NCBI RefSeq assembly: GCF_029852145.1 | Contig: NC_079975.1 | Location: forward strand, 7,626,001-7,690,000 | From: Microplitis mediator | Taxonomy: Eukaryota; Arthropoda; Insecta; Hymenoptera; Braconidae | DNA: 64,000 bases | Direction: 5' to 3' | The notes under the pieces: generated by a model | Told to the model about the DNA's origin: nothing | Databases searched by the model: none | The model's input: only the letters and a program-made list of their open reading frames with translations | In this document: one piece after another, positions 1 through 13,154 of the stretch | Layout of the letters: the number at the start of each line of letters is the position of its first letter | How positions within the stretch are numbered: position 1 is the first letter of the stretch | Translations under genes and position numbers: made by a program

Positions 1-3000
1 ATTTTTCTCTTAAATAAATGAACATTTTTGAAAAATGAAAACGTAAATTGCTAGATTATAGATTAGTACATCGAGCCTCATTCTCAGTTTTGCGTTTAGA
101 GGTTTTACTAAAGGACAAAGCAGACAAAAATTACTACAGACCCTCCTTAAAGAAAACCTAATAGTCCCTTGAAACAGCTGTACATACATGACGTTATGTT
201 TGTAAGTTGTAACGGTCAAACAACCGTAAATACAATGTCGCATCAACAATCGCTTTATTAAAGACACCTGTGACTATTCGCATAACTATACTACTAAAAT
301 GGTTAATTGCGTAAATTTATATCAAAATATTAACGTTGCAATTACTGTCAGAACACTTGATAATTAATTTTTCAAAATTCAACTCGGTGTCCAATTATGA
401 CTGCTATCATAATTAAAGTAATCTATTCTAATTCATAAATTAAGATAGTGAGGATTTTGTTTTTCGCTCTAATAATTTTTCATTCAGTCAATATATGACA
501 TCATTCAGGCAATCTGTTGATATGAACATTTGTATTCTATGATCAGAACTCAAATATCTATACATGAATATGTATTTTCGTGATTTTTATTCTTACACTC
601 AGCTTATTTTGTTTAAATCAACTGCCTTTTTCTACACGGAGAAATAACTGTTGGTTGAAATGCTATAGCATCATTATGAAAATTTTTAAGCTGTGTAAGA
701 AATTTCCAAATCATTAAGTAAATTACATGCTGTAGTGGTGAAGTTTTGTGCCCAGAGGGACTGAAATTTCAACAAAGAAATCCCAAGTTCTTGTAAACTT
801 CTAAGATATTCAACAAAATGATCACTCTAAATTGGAGAACATTTGGCAAAAAATTTCTAGGTGTATGTTTAAATAACGATGATAAGCAGTATTACCAAGT
901 TTGAAAATGCGGTTGATGTCCTTGTTAAAAAATGCATCTATTTTAATTTGAAATTAATAACTTTAGTTTATTTGTCTTGATATTTATTAACTTTTCAATA
1001 AATAATTTTATTCAAGTCAAAAGCTTCGTAGCTTTATTCTCAGCGATAGAAAATGAATACACGGCTCTCTCCGTAACCCGAGTATCCATTTTTATGGCCC
1101 TCCGACCTTCTAGAGTCATAAAACTCAGCATCATCACATATGACTCAGGCCTCTCGCCCACATCCCCCGCGTTTCAAAGGCTGCTCTGTTAGTTGCTTTT
1201 GTTTTTTATTAAAATTTCGCTATAAGCATTAAGAAAAATTTTACTAAAGAGTTTTTATCATTTGAAAAGTTTCTCGTCAAGTTTGGGTCGATTTGTTTTG
1301 AGTCGTTTCTCAGCTCCCATTACCCAGGTCCAGATAAAAGAAGTCAGTTTTCTCTGACGTCGAGTAACCACATCACGAACTTGCATTATGTGTCTTTTCT
1401 CTATCATATATCAGCTGTGTATTAGTAACTTCTGGTTCCAACTTTTACAGTAGCTCTCCAGTGTTTTAGTAATCATCACGATCCAATTTAATCCTAGCCA
1501 ATCATTACACCTTCCTTTGACTAAAATCGTCGAGTCTATTGGTAACTAACGTACGGAGCAAACATTAACATACAACTCCTATTATTAACGAACCCTCCTA
1601 TTATTAATCTCTCCACTGAAGAAAGATACGAGAGCTTGCATACTACTTTTTATTACTCTAGGTTTCGATATCTCATTTCTAAGCCCCTTGAGTTTGTCAC
1701 AAGGCCAAGTTTGTTTCACCTTCAGGTCCAATGTTACCTGAAGGCCACCCTGTGACACACTTCTCTGGAGGAATAGTGAAAATTCTGTTTAGAAATCCTC
1801 AGATTAGTTGAGTACCTTTCACAATCTTGGCTTGCTTACACCTGAGTCAGAACTAGAATACCACACTTGTACTGTCTCTCCTTGCTCTCCTGGTCGATCT
1901 CAACACTGAAATATTTTATTTTTTGATGCCACAGTGAGCTACTATCAGCCCATCTCAGAAATCGGTACGAATTCCAAAACCTTCATCATAGACAACGGGA
2001 TTTCCAGCCTTGCTGCACGTATATTGCAGTAAGATTTCGAATGAGATATCCTGATTTACATTGACGCCGTGAACTGAGACTAAATGCCAGGCATACCTGC
2101 AGCTAGCCCTCGGTCGCCTGCTGCTCCTGAATCTTCAGCTTCATACACAAGCCTTCAGTCTCCAGCGTAGTGAGACTGGACCGACTATTCGCTGGCACCA
2201 AAAATCCATCATAATTGACCTCGACGTTCATCCTCGTTCTTCTATAATTTTTCATCAATCCTATTGTCGTAATTTTGATAGCGCAATAGAACTAAAGTTT
2301 TTTATTTTTTGTCATTATCAGTCTTTGTTTGAAAGCTGTAGAGTCTTTGGTTGATAGAACACACATTCTTTTTCTTGATTATTTTGATTTGGAATTAAGA
2401 TCTCTTAAGCGGAATGACGAAAAAATATTAGGATCTGTGCCAATATTTTATACTATTCAGAAGTATATGTAAAATAATTATAAATCATGACAAGTGATGT
2501 GCACTATAAAATAAAAACAGCCTACCAGAATATACAACAGTTTGCTCTAGAGAAACGCAATAAACTTCCCTTTTAGTTAGGCGGAGCAAGCGAATTTAAG
2601 ACCAATGCAAATTAGTCGGTTGAAATAGATTAGTTTTTTTGTTACCGACATAAAAATGGTTGTTTCTTATGGTTAAATTAGTTTCCAACTCCATAGCCTT
2701 GTTGTAATCAAATTATATATTGTTAACTTGTGAATAATTGTGTCATTCAAATCAACCAAGCTGATGACGGTTGAATTTGGATACGCGCTAATCGATCCTA
2801 AATTGTCTCATTTTGATGAGACAAACACTAAAGTCGAAGCTTTAATGCACGTAATTATGCAAAGTATAATGTGTCTCAGGATGAAACACGATTTTAGACG
2901 AGTGGGAGGCATTACTCACTCGCTTGAAATGATGTCGTTTCTCCCCTTGCCACACAGTGTATTATTACTAGATGAGAAATTTCACTGTTGCGCGCTAGAA

Positions 3001-5184
3001 AATTTTTTTTCTTTTATGATAAATAAAATATTTTATACACAGACGCAAAAAATTAAAGGAATAGAAAAATTTTGAAAATTTTTTAGTGTTTTTTGACAGG
3101 CTGTAACTTAGTGAAAAAGAATCGTATCGAGATTTAAAAAAAGCATTTTAAAGCTTTAAATCTCTAGTTTCAATATCTTTTGATCAGAATTTTTTTAGAG
3201 CTACATAGCGCAATCATGAGAAATATCGCGAGACAAAAATTTTCAAAATTTTTCTTTCTTTCGAGAGGTCCACGGACAAAGGAAAATTTTTTCAGCCAAG
3301 TCAACACATAGGTCAGTTAGCAAATTTATTCAGCTTTAATTTGTCGCAGAGATATCAACCTTCAAACGAAAAAAGATCCTTTTAGATGTGATCATCGATA
3401 TTGTGTACTTTAATTTTTCTTTTTCATTAACTAACTTTTGAACTGGAGATTTTTTTCCTCTGATTGCTGTAAGATTCAATTGAACCGACCCTACCATTCA
3501 GAAAACATATATTATAAGATCACTTTTCTAACGTATCTTTATCTTCAGATTTAGATCGTTCTCTCAGTATTTGAGAGGATTTATCAAAACTTAGATTTGA
3601 TTTGATAAACTCTTGTAAGTCTTTTGAGAAAGTAACCGATACCTAAATATTATTTTTATAACAACTCGATAACTACTCAACTGATTGATTAAAAAAAGCC
3701 AATCAGATCTCAGTTTCAATAAATCCGTTCGTTTCAAAATCGAGACTACACCAATTCGTTGTTTTTGTTTAATAAACATTTAAAATTTTCAGAGCGGGAA
3801 ATTATAAAAAATTTGAATTCTACATATCGCTTGTCTCAAAATGCTATGGAATATTCTATCCTATGTATCACTTATTTGTTTTCGTTCGCTTTTTTTTCGA
3901 TTTTCGTGTGCATATCCAACATGTAGTTGCAAGACGATAAACTTACCTAGAGTGTATCGTTGCGTTACGCATGCGCTGGTGCAAAAGAGATATGTACTGT
4001 CCAGTATCATATATAATACATGTATGAGAGTGAAAAAAAAAGGGTAGATGCTGACCTGTATCTTGAAAAGAACAGGAGGACCACGGTGTTAGACAAAGAA
4101 AAAAATAAAGAAAAAGAGAAAGAGAGGGAGAGACAAGTAGCGAGCAAGGCATAGATATCCATGCACGCTCAAGTGACACTTGTTCTTCCGCTCAACGGAG
4201 TTGAGAAACGCAAGCGGTCACAAATACAAGCTAGTTGCAAGATATGTATATATGATAGAAGAGGAGATGAAGCAAGATAAAATAGAGCTTACACGCGTGA
4301 ATGTCGTCATAGGGTGACCGAAGCGTGTATACCTGAGTCTGAAAATGGCTCCTGGCTAGCACAAAGAAATCGAGACTCAACACAGCAGCGAATGAAGTAG
4401 AGAGGCCTTCTCGAGAATTTCAGTAAGCGAATAAGCCTTGGAGCCATGAATAAAAGTGGAAAGAGAAAGAATACTGTGGATGTGGTTGGATCCGGGAATA
4501 GAATTTTCGACTCTTCACTTCTACAGTATCATACTGCTTGGTTGTCATCGTTTTATTTGGCGTACAAAGGTTGTGTTGAATCCAGTAATAAAGTAGCATG
4601 CTTATATATATGTATATATACATATATAGATATATATATTACTGGAATCGACCTCTTGTCCCTCTGCTAGTCTCACCTCTGCCTACTATACTCTATTACC
4701 TTCAGTGAATTCTGTGTATATTCACTACCAGCATGTATCTCAATTCTCGCGTGACTGGCGGAGAAGGATCCGCAGCCCCCACGACGCCCACAGCTCCCAC
4801 TCAACGAATTCGACGACCAAAAGTGCAGCAGCACCGATACGATGCGCTGATTCCCCGGTAGTGTTCTTTTTCTATCTTTCCCCTTCTTTAAATGTATATA
4901 TATATGAGAATACAACACGAGTGTATTTTCACTCTCCTTTTTTATATGAATATAAAGATCTAGATGGGAGGATAGAAAACGGTTCGAGACCAAGGGGCCT
5001 AAGATTTATTGTACTCTTCGACAGATATACAATGTAAAGGTCTAGCGTAAGAATATTTATATATAAATAAATTTTTAAAAAAATTTCAAACTATGGCTAC
5101 GTGCGTGCGTGTGTGTATGTGTATGAATGTATATATATATATTAATGATAGTCATGCTGCTTTATATTTAATTCTAACACTTAC
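1..5184. other. Gene-poor left flank; possible midnolin intron
   Basis: No exon is recognised on either strand. If the midnolin-like gene continues leftwards, this whole stretch is its first intron, because its donor lies at 5183-5184 and no further midnolin-like exon is seen. The part from about 1020 to 2330 is less AT-rich than its surroundings and reads like a decayed element, but no frame stays open and I cannot name a family. A purine-rich run lies near 4090-4135. TA-rich microsatellite stretches occur near 4600-4640, with a small inverted repeat (AATCCAGTAATA against its complement, about 4577-4650), and GT/TA runs near 5105-5145. Confidence 0.5.
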
Positions 5185-5645
5185 CTCTCTCGATGCAGTA
5201 AACAAATGCGTTCCTTAGCAACTTTTAGCCTTTTAGATATCATTTTTTTAAGATTCTCAATGGTTTCATTTCTCTCAACAATAAGTTCAAATTGACCACC
5301 AGTGGTGGGTGTAATGCTGATAGTAATCTCGTCGAGGTCGCTCGTCGGCGGGTCCACGAGCATACAGCCACACCCTGGCGACAATGGTGGTATTGGGGTT
5401 GGCAGAGCAAAGCTATTGCTTCTGATGTCACTACTTGCGGTCATCATAGCCATGGTGGTACTTGAACCCGACGTGCAGTATTCAGGATCATTGCCTGCAG
5501 TAGCTGCCAATGGAGCTGGTGAAGAAGCTGACGAATCAGTATCACCAGTACTGGAATTTGTCCTGTGGCTATTACTGCTTTTGTTGCTACCACTTCCATC
5601 CATTGCTGTAACGTCTGATGACGGCTGCTTTGAGCTGCCGTCCAT
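5185..5645 (-). CDS. Midnolin/stuxnet homologue, first coding exon (partial gene)
   Basis: The 154-residue exon starts with a Ser/Thr/Asn-rich low-complexity stretch (residues 1-105) and ends in the first half of a ubiquitin-like domain (about residues 107-154), recognisable by ITPTTGGQFEL, ETIENLKKMISKRLKV and KERICLLH. That is how the midnolin ubiquitin-like domain begins. Midnolin (stuxnet in Drosophila) is known to help proteasomes degrade nuclear proteins without ubiquitination; this role is taken from the family. The ATG at 5643-5645 is supported by an in-frame TAG 15 bases upstream. The exon ends at a GTAAGT donor after two bases of a codon (lower edge 5185). The rest of the domain and the C-terminus are not found in the window, so the gene is partial. 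It is divergent from the AP-3 mu gene. Confidence 0.8.
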
Positions 5646-5845
5646 TGTTACACTTCGCTAGCGATCACGAGTCCTCACCTTGCACGCACTCGCACCTGTA
5701 CCTTGGACCCGACGCGAGCAACAAACCCGTGTCGGGCCGTGATGAAAAATATAAGTTACCAAAGTCTTGTTGTTCACTAATTTTGTTAGGGCGTTCCAGA
5801 GTCCTCACTATCAAACAGTCTTGAGTAGCCGCGAAAGGGGGATCC

Positions 5846-7683
5846 AAACTGAAACGATTAACAATAAAACTTGATGATGATGACGTTTAATAAAGTTTTA
5901 ACAATAAAATTTATTGTTATATTGAGTATTTAATTGTTGCTGACACGAATCACTTTTTTTTACTTGTCCGCACAAAGTCTATTTCGAGTTTTCTTTTTTG
6001 TTTGGTCACCCCTCCACGTACCTTTGCTTGATTATTCACTGTCACGCGTTACGATGATCCCGCTGCGGTACCACCTACCCTTGACCGCTCAAACTCTGCG
6101 ACTAGCAACCGAAAACTAAACCCCGGCCTCGGCCAGATTCCCAGACCCAGCCATACCTACTTGAGTGATGACCAGCCCAAAAGAAGATAAATATGGCGTT
6201 AAATCTGATTCCAGTGCCACCTACGACAAATTTTATAAGTATTACGACACTGCACACTTGCCATTGGCATTGTCATGTTTATAATTTAAATTTAAAGATT
6301 TGAATATTTATTTTTGTAACTTACGTGTATGGAAATTTAAAAAATTTCTAAATTCTGATAGAATTTTCAATTTTTATTTAAAAGTCAATTGGGTTGTTGT
6401 GGAATTTTTTTACTTGTATTTGGAGATGAAATAAAGATGGCGCTAGTGTATTATCACAATAGAGCATATTTAGTTTGAATTGTCGGACTATACTATTTAT
6501 TATAACAATGATGTAAACTAATGCCCTGAAGTTGGCACGAGTGTGAATGTAGCAGACATCAGACAAATTTAAAATTATAAATAAATAATTAACAAAATAA
6601 TATTTATAAAAAATGCACTTATTAATTTCAATATTTTTTAAATGCGCATTTTTTAAAAATTTTATTTCATTAATTATTTACTCTATTTATATATAATTTT
6701 AAATTTGTCTGATGTCTGCTACATTCACTCTCATGAAGTTAGCAGACATCTTATGATTTTTGAATTTTTCTTTTAAACAAATCAATTACAAAAAAAATCT
6801 TAAAAATATGCACATGCAGAAAATTTGAAAAACTACAAGTGCATTTTTTTAAATACTTTTTTTTGTGATTTATCATTTTTATTAATTTTTTGACAGTTGG
6901 TAATCATAGTACTGCTTGCTGATGACATCGTAATTTTTACTCTACACAGAAAAAATAATAATTAGTGACGCCCATAAAATTCTAAATAGAATAATTGCTA
7001 AATTATTTACACTAGAGGATTATAAATAAGAAAGTTCTAAAAATGAATATTTTTAATTACATAAGTACTCATAGACAAAAATCTTTAGAATTTATTATCT
7101 TGATTTTAAAAAGTCGTTACAAAATGTCCACGTGGACATCAAATGTCGTAAATTTGAAGAATCTATTGTAATTCTTCTTTAAGACTTTATAATGATTTTT
7201 TAATACAAATCAAATCGAATTTATATTACATTATTGAAAAAAAACAATGGAAATTTGAATTTCCCGCTGCAGCTTTTTAAAAAATTTTTATAAATTCTTT
7301 TACTTATACAAGTTTATTTTTAATTAATTAACTTAAATTCAGATAATTTTTACTGTAACTAAACTTATCACAAATTTCGGAACACGAATTTGAATTTCCC
7401 GCTGTTTTTTAAATAGAGAAAAATATATTTTCAAGTAGTTCTCACTTACCGACATCAAAAGTGGATGCTGTTGGTAATTGCGAGTAGATTTTTTATTTAA
7501 TTCCATTTTATACTACCAGAGATGATACCAAAATTACAATAATAATAATAATAATAATGAAAACAAAATAAGATTATCCAGTTTTTTTTCACTGTCAACT
7601 TAAACTTATTCTATAGTTTATTGTTTAGTAGAATTTATTAAAATAGAAATCTTAAGTTTTATAGTTTATTTGTGTTCGTAAAG
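5846..7683. other. Divergent spacer between midnolin-like gene and AP-3 mu
   Basis: The midnolin-like gene runs left and AP-3 mu runs right, so this spacer should hold both promoters. The part at 5930-6180 is less AT-rich and probably belongs to the midnolin-side 5' region. The rest is AT-rich and holds a 193-base fold-back (6539-6731) and an (ATA)n run near 7540-7558. A palindrome GTCCACGTGGAC lies near 7126-7137. No coding exon is seen. Confidence 0.45.
6539..6731. repeat. Fold-back MITE with about 50-base inverted ends
   Basis: The left end GAGTGTGAATGTAGCAGAC is repeated inverted at the right end (GTCTGCTACATTCACTCT), and similarity continues inward through CAGACAAATTTAAAATTATA. A close relative lies at about 30361-30565. 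Flanking TGAAGTTAGCAGAC-like sequence links it to the larger family listed under 61491. Confidence 0.7.
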
Positions 7684-9673
7684 ATGATTAACAGCCTTTT
7701 CATTATAAATTCCTCCGGGTAAGTCATATTTATTGTTATAATAAGTTTGACAGATTTTTAAAAATCTATCGTAAATCTCTTATGTCAAAGAAAAAAAATA
7801 TGTCACCCTTTGCGGTCGATTTGTTTTCTCTGATCCCATATGAAAAATGTATTAACTGTAACATAGAAAAAAATTGTCTCCAAAGATGGGACCTCTAACT
7901 CAATTACGAGGCAGACATTCATGGAAATTAGATTGCTCATGCTAATAACACTGAATAAAAAAAAAAAAATTCAATTACCGCTAATTGCCTATCTGGTTTT
8001 TCAGAGAATTAAAGTCTACAAAATATTTACTGAGGGCGAGTCAAAGTTAAAAATCAGTTTTACTTATACATTTATTTTTAAATGCTTTCGACGATGAACT
8101 ATCCACTCTATCAACAAATCATGATCCTGAAATTGACATGATTGTAAATATAGCAGATATGAGACAAAATAATTTGGAAATAATAGAACAAAATGTTAAT
8201 AAAATTAAAATTAGAAAGTCCGCATTCATAGAATTTATAAATCGGTATATGCATTTTTTCAAAATTTTATTTTTTAATTGTTTAGTTCGTTTTTACAATT
8301 TAAACTTTTTCTCATGACAGTAGAGTTAGCAGACATTTGAAATTTAAATAAATTTTTTTAAATAGATAATTAATTAAAAAAATATATTTCTAAAAAAATG
8401 CACATGTAGAAAATTTAATAAACTATATGTGCAATTTTTCAAAATATTTATTTTTTTTGTTAAAAAGAATCAAAATGTTGTTAAATGTCTGCTAACTTTA
8501 TTGTCATATTTTTCTCATATCTGGTACATTCACACTCATATATTGACAGACAATCTTGGGATTTTTTTGGGGGTGGCCTGCAATTTACAGCTGAAATTAC
8601 CACCATCTATATGCGAAACATATCAGAAATCTAGTCATCCAGTAGATTTTTTTTTCATTTCACGAATGAAGTTTCAATCTTCAGCAAATGATACTGAATT
8701 TAGCCGATGTCTAATAGTAATTTTTGTATTTTTTTCAAAACGATAATTTATAGAAAAAAATATTTCAGTTAATTGCACCTATAGTTGTTTTAATTTTCTA
8801 CATGTGCATTTTTTTTCTATTGTAATTAATTAGTTGAGAAAAAACTCGAAAATTGTTAATTGTCTGCTAACTTCAGAATCCTCTCAGGAACATCATTTTT
8901 GTAGAATGAACCTTTTTTTTATGTTACAAACAAGACAAATATTTATCTTCTTTTTCTAAAATATACTAAAATTATCAGTAAAATCAAGAAGAGTGTATTT
9001 ATGTACTTCTACAAATTATAAGAATTTGGAAAACCTCTTTATTTACGTGAGCTATTAATTGATGATAATGATACAAGACGTTCTGAAAGACTAGCTATTA
9101 AAAAGAACAATGTAAATTTAAAAATGTCATACTTTTCTACTGTGCTATATGAACAATCATTTGTAGTATCAATTACCGTCTTTGGCAAGAGTTACCCTTA
9201 GATCTGATTAAATCAGGCAGTATTGAGATATTTAAGAACAAGATGTATAATTATCTACTAAATCTAGATTTTATTTAACGAAATTTGTAGCGGTGTATCG
9301 TTGAACTTTTCATCTCTCATTATTTATTGTATTTTTGTCTGTATGACTGATTTAAATTGATAGTATTATTGTTGTTTGATCACTTCAAATTTTTTCTACT
9401 GCTGTAAGATCATCTGTATGATTTCACTTGTGCCTTGGCATGAAAATTTAATAAATAAAAAAAATTAAATAAATTTTTGTAGAGATGTGTTCATGGAAAA
9501 GCATTGGAAGAGCGCAGTTGCTCGATCTTTATGTGACTACTTTTTCGATCAACAAAGAAGAGTTTTATCCCCTGAAAATACTCCACCAGTTATTGCTACA
9601 CCACATCATTATTTAATTAGTATTTATCGATGTCATATGTTTTTTGTTGCTGTATGTACAACAGAAGGTAATA

Positions 9674-9710
<37 letters not shown>

Positions 9711-12675
9711 GTTACTATTATAATTTTAAATTATTATAACAAGCATTTATATATTTAAATTTTTACAGTTCCCCCGTTATTTGTTATTGAATTTTTACAC
9801 AGAGTTGTTGACACGTTCGAAGATTATTTCAATGAGTGCACTGAGACTATTATTAAAGAAAATTATGTTGTTGTCTATGAATTATTAGATGAAATGTTAG
9901 ATAACGGGTTTCCTTTGGCTACTGAATCAAATATTTTGAAAGAGCTCATAAAACCACCAAATATTTTAAGAACAATCGCGAATACAGTTACGGGAAAATC
10001 GAAGTAAGTAATTTTATTATTTAAATATAATATTATTTACGTCATTGCATATTCATCAAAAACTTTTATTTATCTATAATATTTTCCATTAAATTTCACT
10101 TATTCCGATCATTCATTTACTCACTTTTATCTAATTTTCTATTTAACGGGTCACTTCTTCATTTCTCTTCAATTTTTTATGCATACTCACACAAATCGTC
10201 TCTGGAATCTCGGGAAAAATTGCCGTGAAAAAGACATTCATTTAGCAAATTTTTCCATCGGCAGTTTACAGCATAAAGTATAAATTTATCCACGACTAAG
10301 ACGTGATTTAATTCTTCTTATCTACTATCAGGTCTCCTACGTGTAAAAAATTCTGATAAAATAATAAATTTGTGCCGGCTCTAGATCCTCAGGTTAGGTC
10401 AGTTTTACTGGGGGCCAGCCTGTTTTCCTAAAACGGGTAAAAATTATAAAAACGCAGGGAGAGTACATGGGACAGTAATTTTGGGTGCGAATGCATGAAA
10501 CAAAGCAAAATGACAACCAATCAAATATATAAATCCTAGTTCAATTTTATTCCAAAAATCATGTACCTGAAGATCGGAACATTTTTCGCGCAATGAAAAA
10601 AATTTAATATGTATTTTGACTTAAGGAGTAGTTGGGGGAGGCCTGCAATTTTCGGCTGACGTGCGAAACATTTCAGAAATCTAGATCCAGTAGATTTTTT
10701 ACTTTTAATTTCGTTTTTTTATTTTCGTTTCGCAAAATACGGTCCGATCTTGAGGTAAATCAAAAATCTGTGGTTTGAATTCATATGAAATGAAATAAAA
10801 ATTAATTTTTACCGATTACCCATCTGACATCTATTCTTAACGTATCAATTAACACTCACTCACATCTTTTTCTTGTTATTTATGATTTAAAAATATATCA
10901 AATTTCAGTGTGAGTGCAATTTTACCTAGTGGCCAATTATCTAATATTCCTTGGAGAAGAACAGGCGTTAAGTATACTAATAATGAAGCTTACTTTGATG
11001 TAGTAGAAGAAGTTGATGCAATAATCGATCGAACTGGTGCTACAGTTTTTGCTGAAATTCAAGGATATGTAAGTTATCAACAGGGTACAGAAGTTTGTGC
11101 TCAACAATAAGGATAAAAGAAAAGAATTCGCCCAAATTTTTTTATATTATAATGACGATCGCGAGGAAATTCACGTGAATTAAATTAAAAGATATATTCA
11201 AATATCGAATGCCATAAAAGAATGTCGAAATTGAGGTTGTGAAAAAAATATGTCAATAAGACAATCAGCAAGACAATTAGCAAGACCACCAGCAAGACAA
11301 TGAGCAAGACAATGATCAAGACAATTAGCACGACCACCAGCAAGACAATTAGCAAGACCATCAGCAAGACAATTAGTAAAACCACTAGCAAGACAATTAG
11401 CAAGACCATCAGCCAGACAATTAGTAAGACCACTAGCAAGACAATGAGCAAGACCACCAGCAAAATAATTAGCAAGACAACGAACATGACCGCCAGTAAG
11501 ACGAGCAAGACAATTGTCTTGCTGATGGTCTTACTAATTGTCTTGCTGGTGGTCTTGCTAATTATCTTGCTGATAGTTTTATTGATATATTCTTTTCACA
11601 ACCTTAATTTCGACGGCTTTTATGACACTCGACATTTGAATATATCTTTTAATTTGATTTAGGTGAATTTGCTGGTGATCGTCACTTTGATATAGAGAAA
11701 TTGGCGTGAATTTTTTTCTTTTATTCTTATTGTTGAGCACAAACTTCCGTATTGATAACTTATCAATATTAAAATAAATTATATTAAATAAATAACTTAC
11801 TATTTAGGTTGACTGCTGTATTAAATTAAGTGGGATGCCAGATCTTACACTGTCTTTTATGAACCCACGATTATTTGATGATGTCAGTTTTCATCCGTGT
11901 GTTAGATTCAAACGTTGGGAGGTAATTAATTTATTTATTTATAATAAAAAAAAACTATACCCAATATAATTAATTGTAAAATAATTTATAGTCAGAGCGT
12001 ATACTCTCATTCATTCCGCCTGACGGTAATTTCCGATTACTTTCATATCATATTGGATCACAAAGTATTGTAGCAATTCCGATTTACGTAAGACATAATA
12101 TCAGTCTAAAAGAACCAGGCGGTGGTAGATTGGATATAACAGTTGGACCAAAACAAACTGTTGGTCGAACAGTGAGTGTTAAATTTACAAGTTTTATTTT
12201 TTATTTTAACATAAAATTTTTATACTTTACTTGTTTTTTATTTTTTATTGAGGTCGAAAATGTTACACTCGAAATACCGATGCCGAAAATTGTTTTGAAT
12301 TGTACTTTAGTACCAAATCAAGGCAAGTATTCATTTGATCCTGTTAGCAAAGTATTATTTTGGGATATTGGACGCATAGATGTTTCGAAACTACCAAATT
12401 TACGTGGGTCAATTACCATACAAAATGGAGCATCATTTTCTGAATCAAATCCTGCGATTAATGTGAGTTTTTAAGTATAAACTTTTTTTTTTTATTTAAA
12501 AATATCAAATAAAAAGAAATTAAAAATAATTTCTTTCCAGGTTCATTTCACAATAAATCAATTAGCCGTTTCTGGTTTGAAAGTAAGCGGTTTGGACATG
12601 TATGGTGAAAAATATAAACCATTTAAAGGCGTTAAGTATATTACTAAAGCTGGAAAATTCCAGATTCGAATGTAA
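7684..12675 (+). CDS. AP3M: AP-3 complex subunit mu (carmine)
   Basis: Exons: 7684-7718, 9483-9667, 9769-10003, 10909-11068, 11808-11921, 11992-12171, 12253-12462 and 12541-12675, all GT-AG with matching phases, giving 417 residues (human AP3M1 has 418). The tiny first exon encodes MINSLFIINSSG and joins to DVFMEKHWKS. The N-terminal longin-like domain covers about residues 1-140, with EVPPLFVIEFLHRVVDTFED near its end. The mu-homology domain starts at about residue 167 (WRRTGVKYTNNEAYFDVVEE) and runs to the C-terminal FQIRM. AP-3 mu binds tyrosine-based sorting signals and sends cargo to lysosome-related organelles; in flies its loss gives the carmine eye-colour phenotype (known of the family). 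Intron 4 holds a 0.7 kb fold-back whose edge coincides with the splice donor. The gene converges on TADA1. Confidence 0.95.
8130..8885. repeat. Cluster of TGAAGTTAGCAGAC-type fold-back copies in AP-3 mu intron 1
   Basis: Several decayed inverted-repeat units lie side by side: one between TGATCCTGAAATTGAC (about 8139) and AGTTAGCAGACAT (about 8325), one between AGTTAGCAGACATT and AATGTCTGCTAACTTTA (about 8325-8500), and a partial one near 8795-8880 ending in TGTCTGCTAACTTCAG. Internal blocks such as ATGCACATGTAGAAAATT are shared with the copies at 23390 and 61490. Exact edges are uncertain. Confidence 0.5.
8560..8690 (+). repeat. Dispersed repeat, three copies in the window
   Basis: A block of about 120 bases including GGGGGTGGCCTGCAATTT, ATATGCGAAACAT and CAGAAATCTAGTCATCCAG recurs at about 10630-10705 and 53527-53670. 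All three copies are in introns (AP-3 mu introns 1 and 3, and TTC28-like intron 2). I do not recognise the family. Confidence 0.6.
9674..9722. repeat. (ATT)n microsatellite
   Basis: A run of ATT/TTA triplets follows the splice donor at 9668, within AP-3 mu intron 2. The apparent poly-leucine reading across it is intronic and not a protein. Confidence 0.85.
11069..11765. repeat. Large fold-back with minisatellite core in AP-3 mu intron 4
   Basis: The left arm starts with TAAGTTATCAACAGGGTACA and contains AAGTTTGTGCTCAACAATAA; the right arm ends with the reverse complement of nearly the same sequence (TTATTGTTGAGCACAAACTT, then ACTTATC at 11765). Between the arms, about 11252-11575 is a minisatellite of AGCAAGACAATTAGCAAGAC-type units about 15-30 bases long. 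It changes orientation at about 11510, so the core itself is palindromic. The leucine/isoleucine/valine-rich and Ser-Lys-Thr-rich open frames across it follow from the repeat. The element occupies most of the intron between exons 4 and 5. Confidence 0.8.
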
Positions 12676-13154
12676 TTGTATAAATAAACAGATTCTACTT
12701 TATATAATTTATATAACAATTTTTCAGTCTTGTTAATTTTTATTACTGTAGTAATAATTGAATTTGATGTCGAATCCACCATCATTCGTACGTTCGATAC
12801 TAAAAAAATATAGTAGAAGAACTCATAAAATTTAAAAAGACGGAAATTTATTTTCTTTTTAAATAATCTTTTAAAATAAAAATTCCCGCGTTGCACTCAT
12901 AGTGCGATGGACGAAAGGTTAATCTCGCCTACAGCACAGACAGTCAACTTCACCCTGGTCTGAAATCGTTATGTTTTATCCCTTGTCTCACAATATACTT
13001 GTTTTTGCTCGTATTATTCTTGAACATTAAAGAACTTAATGAAATGCAATAACGAATTATCTAAAATTAATTTCAAATAATTTCGTGTATCATAATAAGT
13101 ATATACAGCAATTGATACATTTAATTTAAAATAATATGTAATCACAAATTTAGT
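12676..13154. other. Convergent spacer between AP-3 mu and TADA1
   Basis: This 479-base stretch lies between the two stop codons and must hold both 3' UTRs. It is AT-rich with AATAAA-like hexamers on both strands (for example AATAAACAG just after the AP-3 mu stop). No further gene is seen. Confidence 0.5.

Noticed and set aside
2740..3075. 111-residue open frame with hairpin-like DNA (TTGTCTCATTTTGATGAGACAA-type)
   Set aside because: No recognisable domain, no splice context and a composition of ordinary AT-rich DNA; left as non-coding.
4673..5037. Overlapping frames on both strands at 4673-5037 as midnolin continuation
   Set aside because: Neither frame resembles the second half of the ubiquitin-like domain, and no acceptor gives the needed phase.
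11185..11662. Open frames rich in Leu/Val/Ile on one strand and Ser/Lys/Thr on the other
   Set aside because: They are translations of the minisatellite core of the fold-back in AP-3 mu intron 4; there are no splice links to the gene and the flanking exons join without them.
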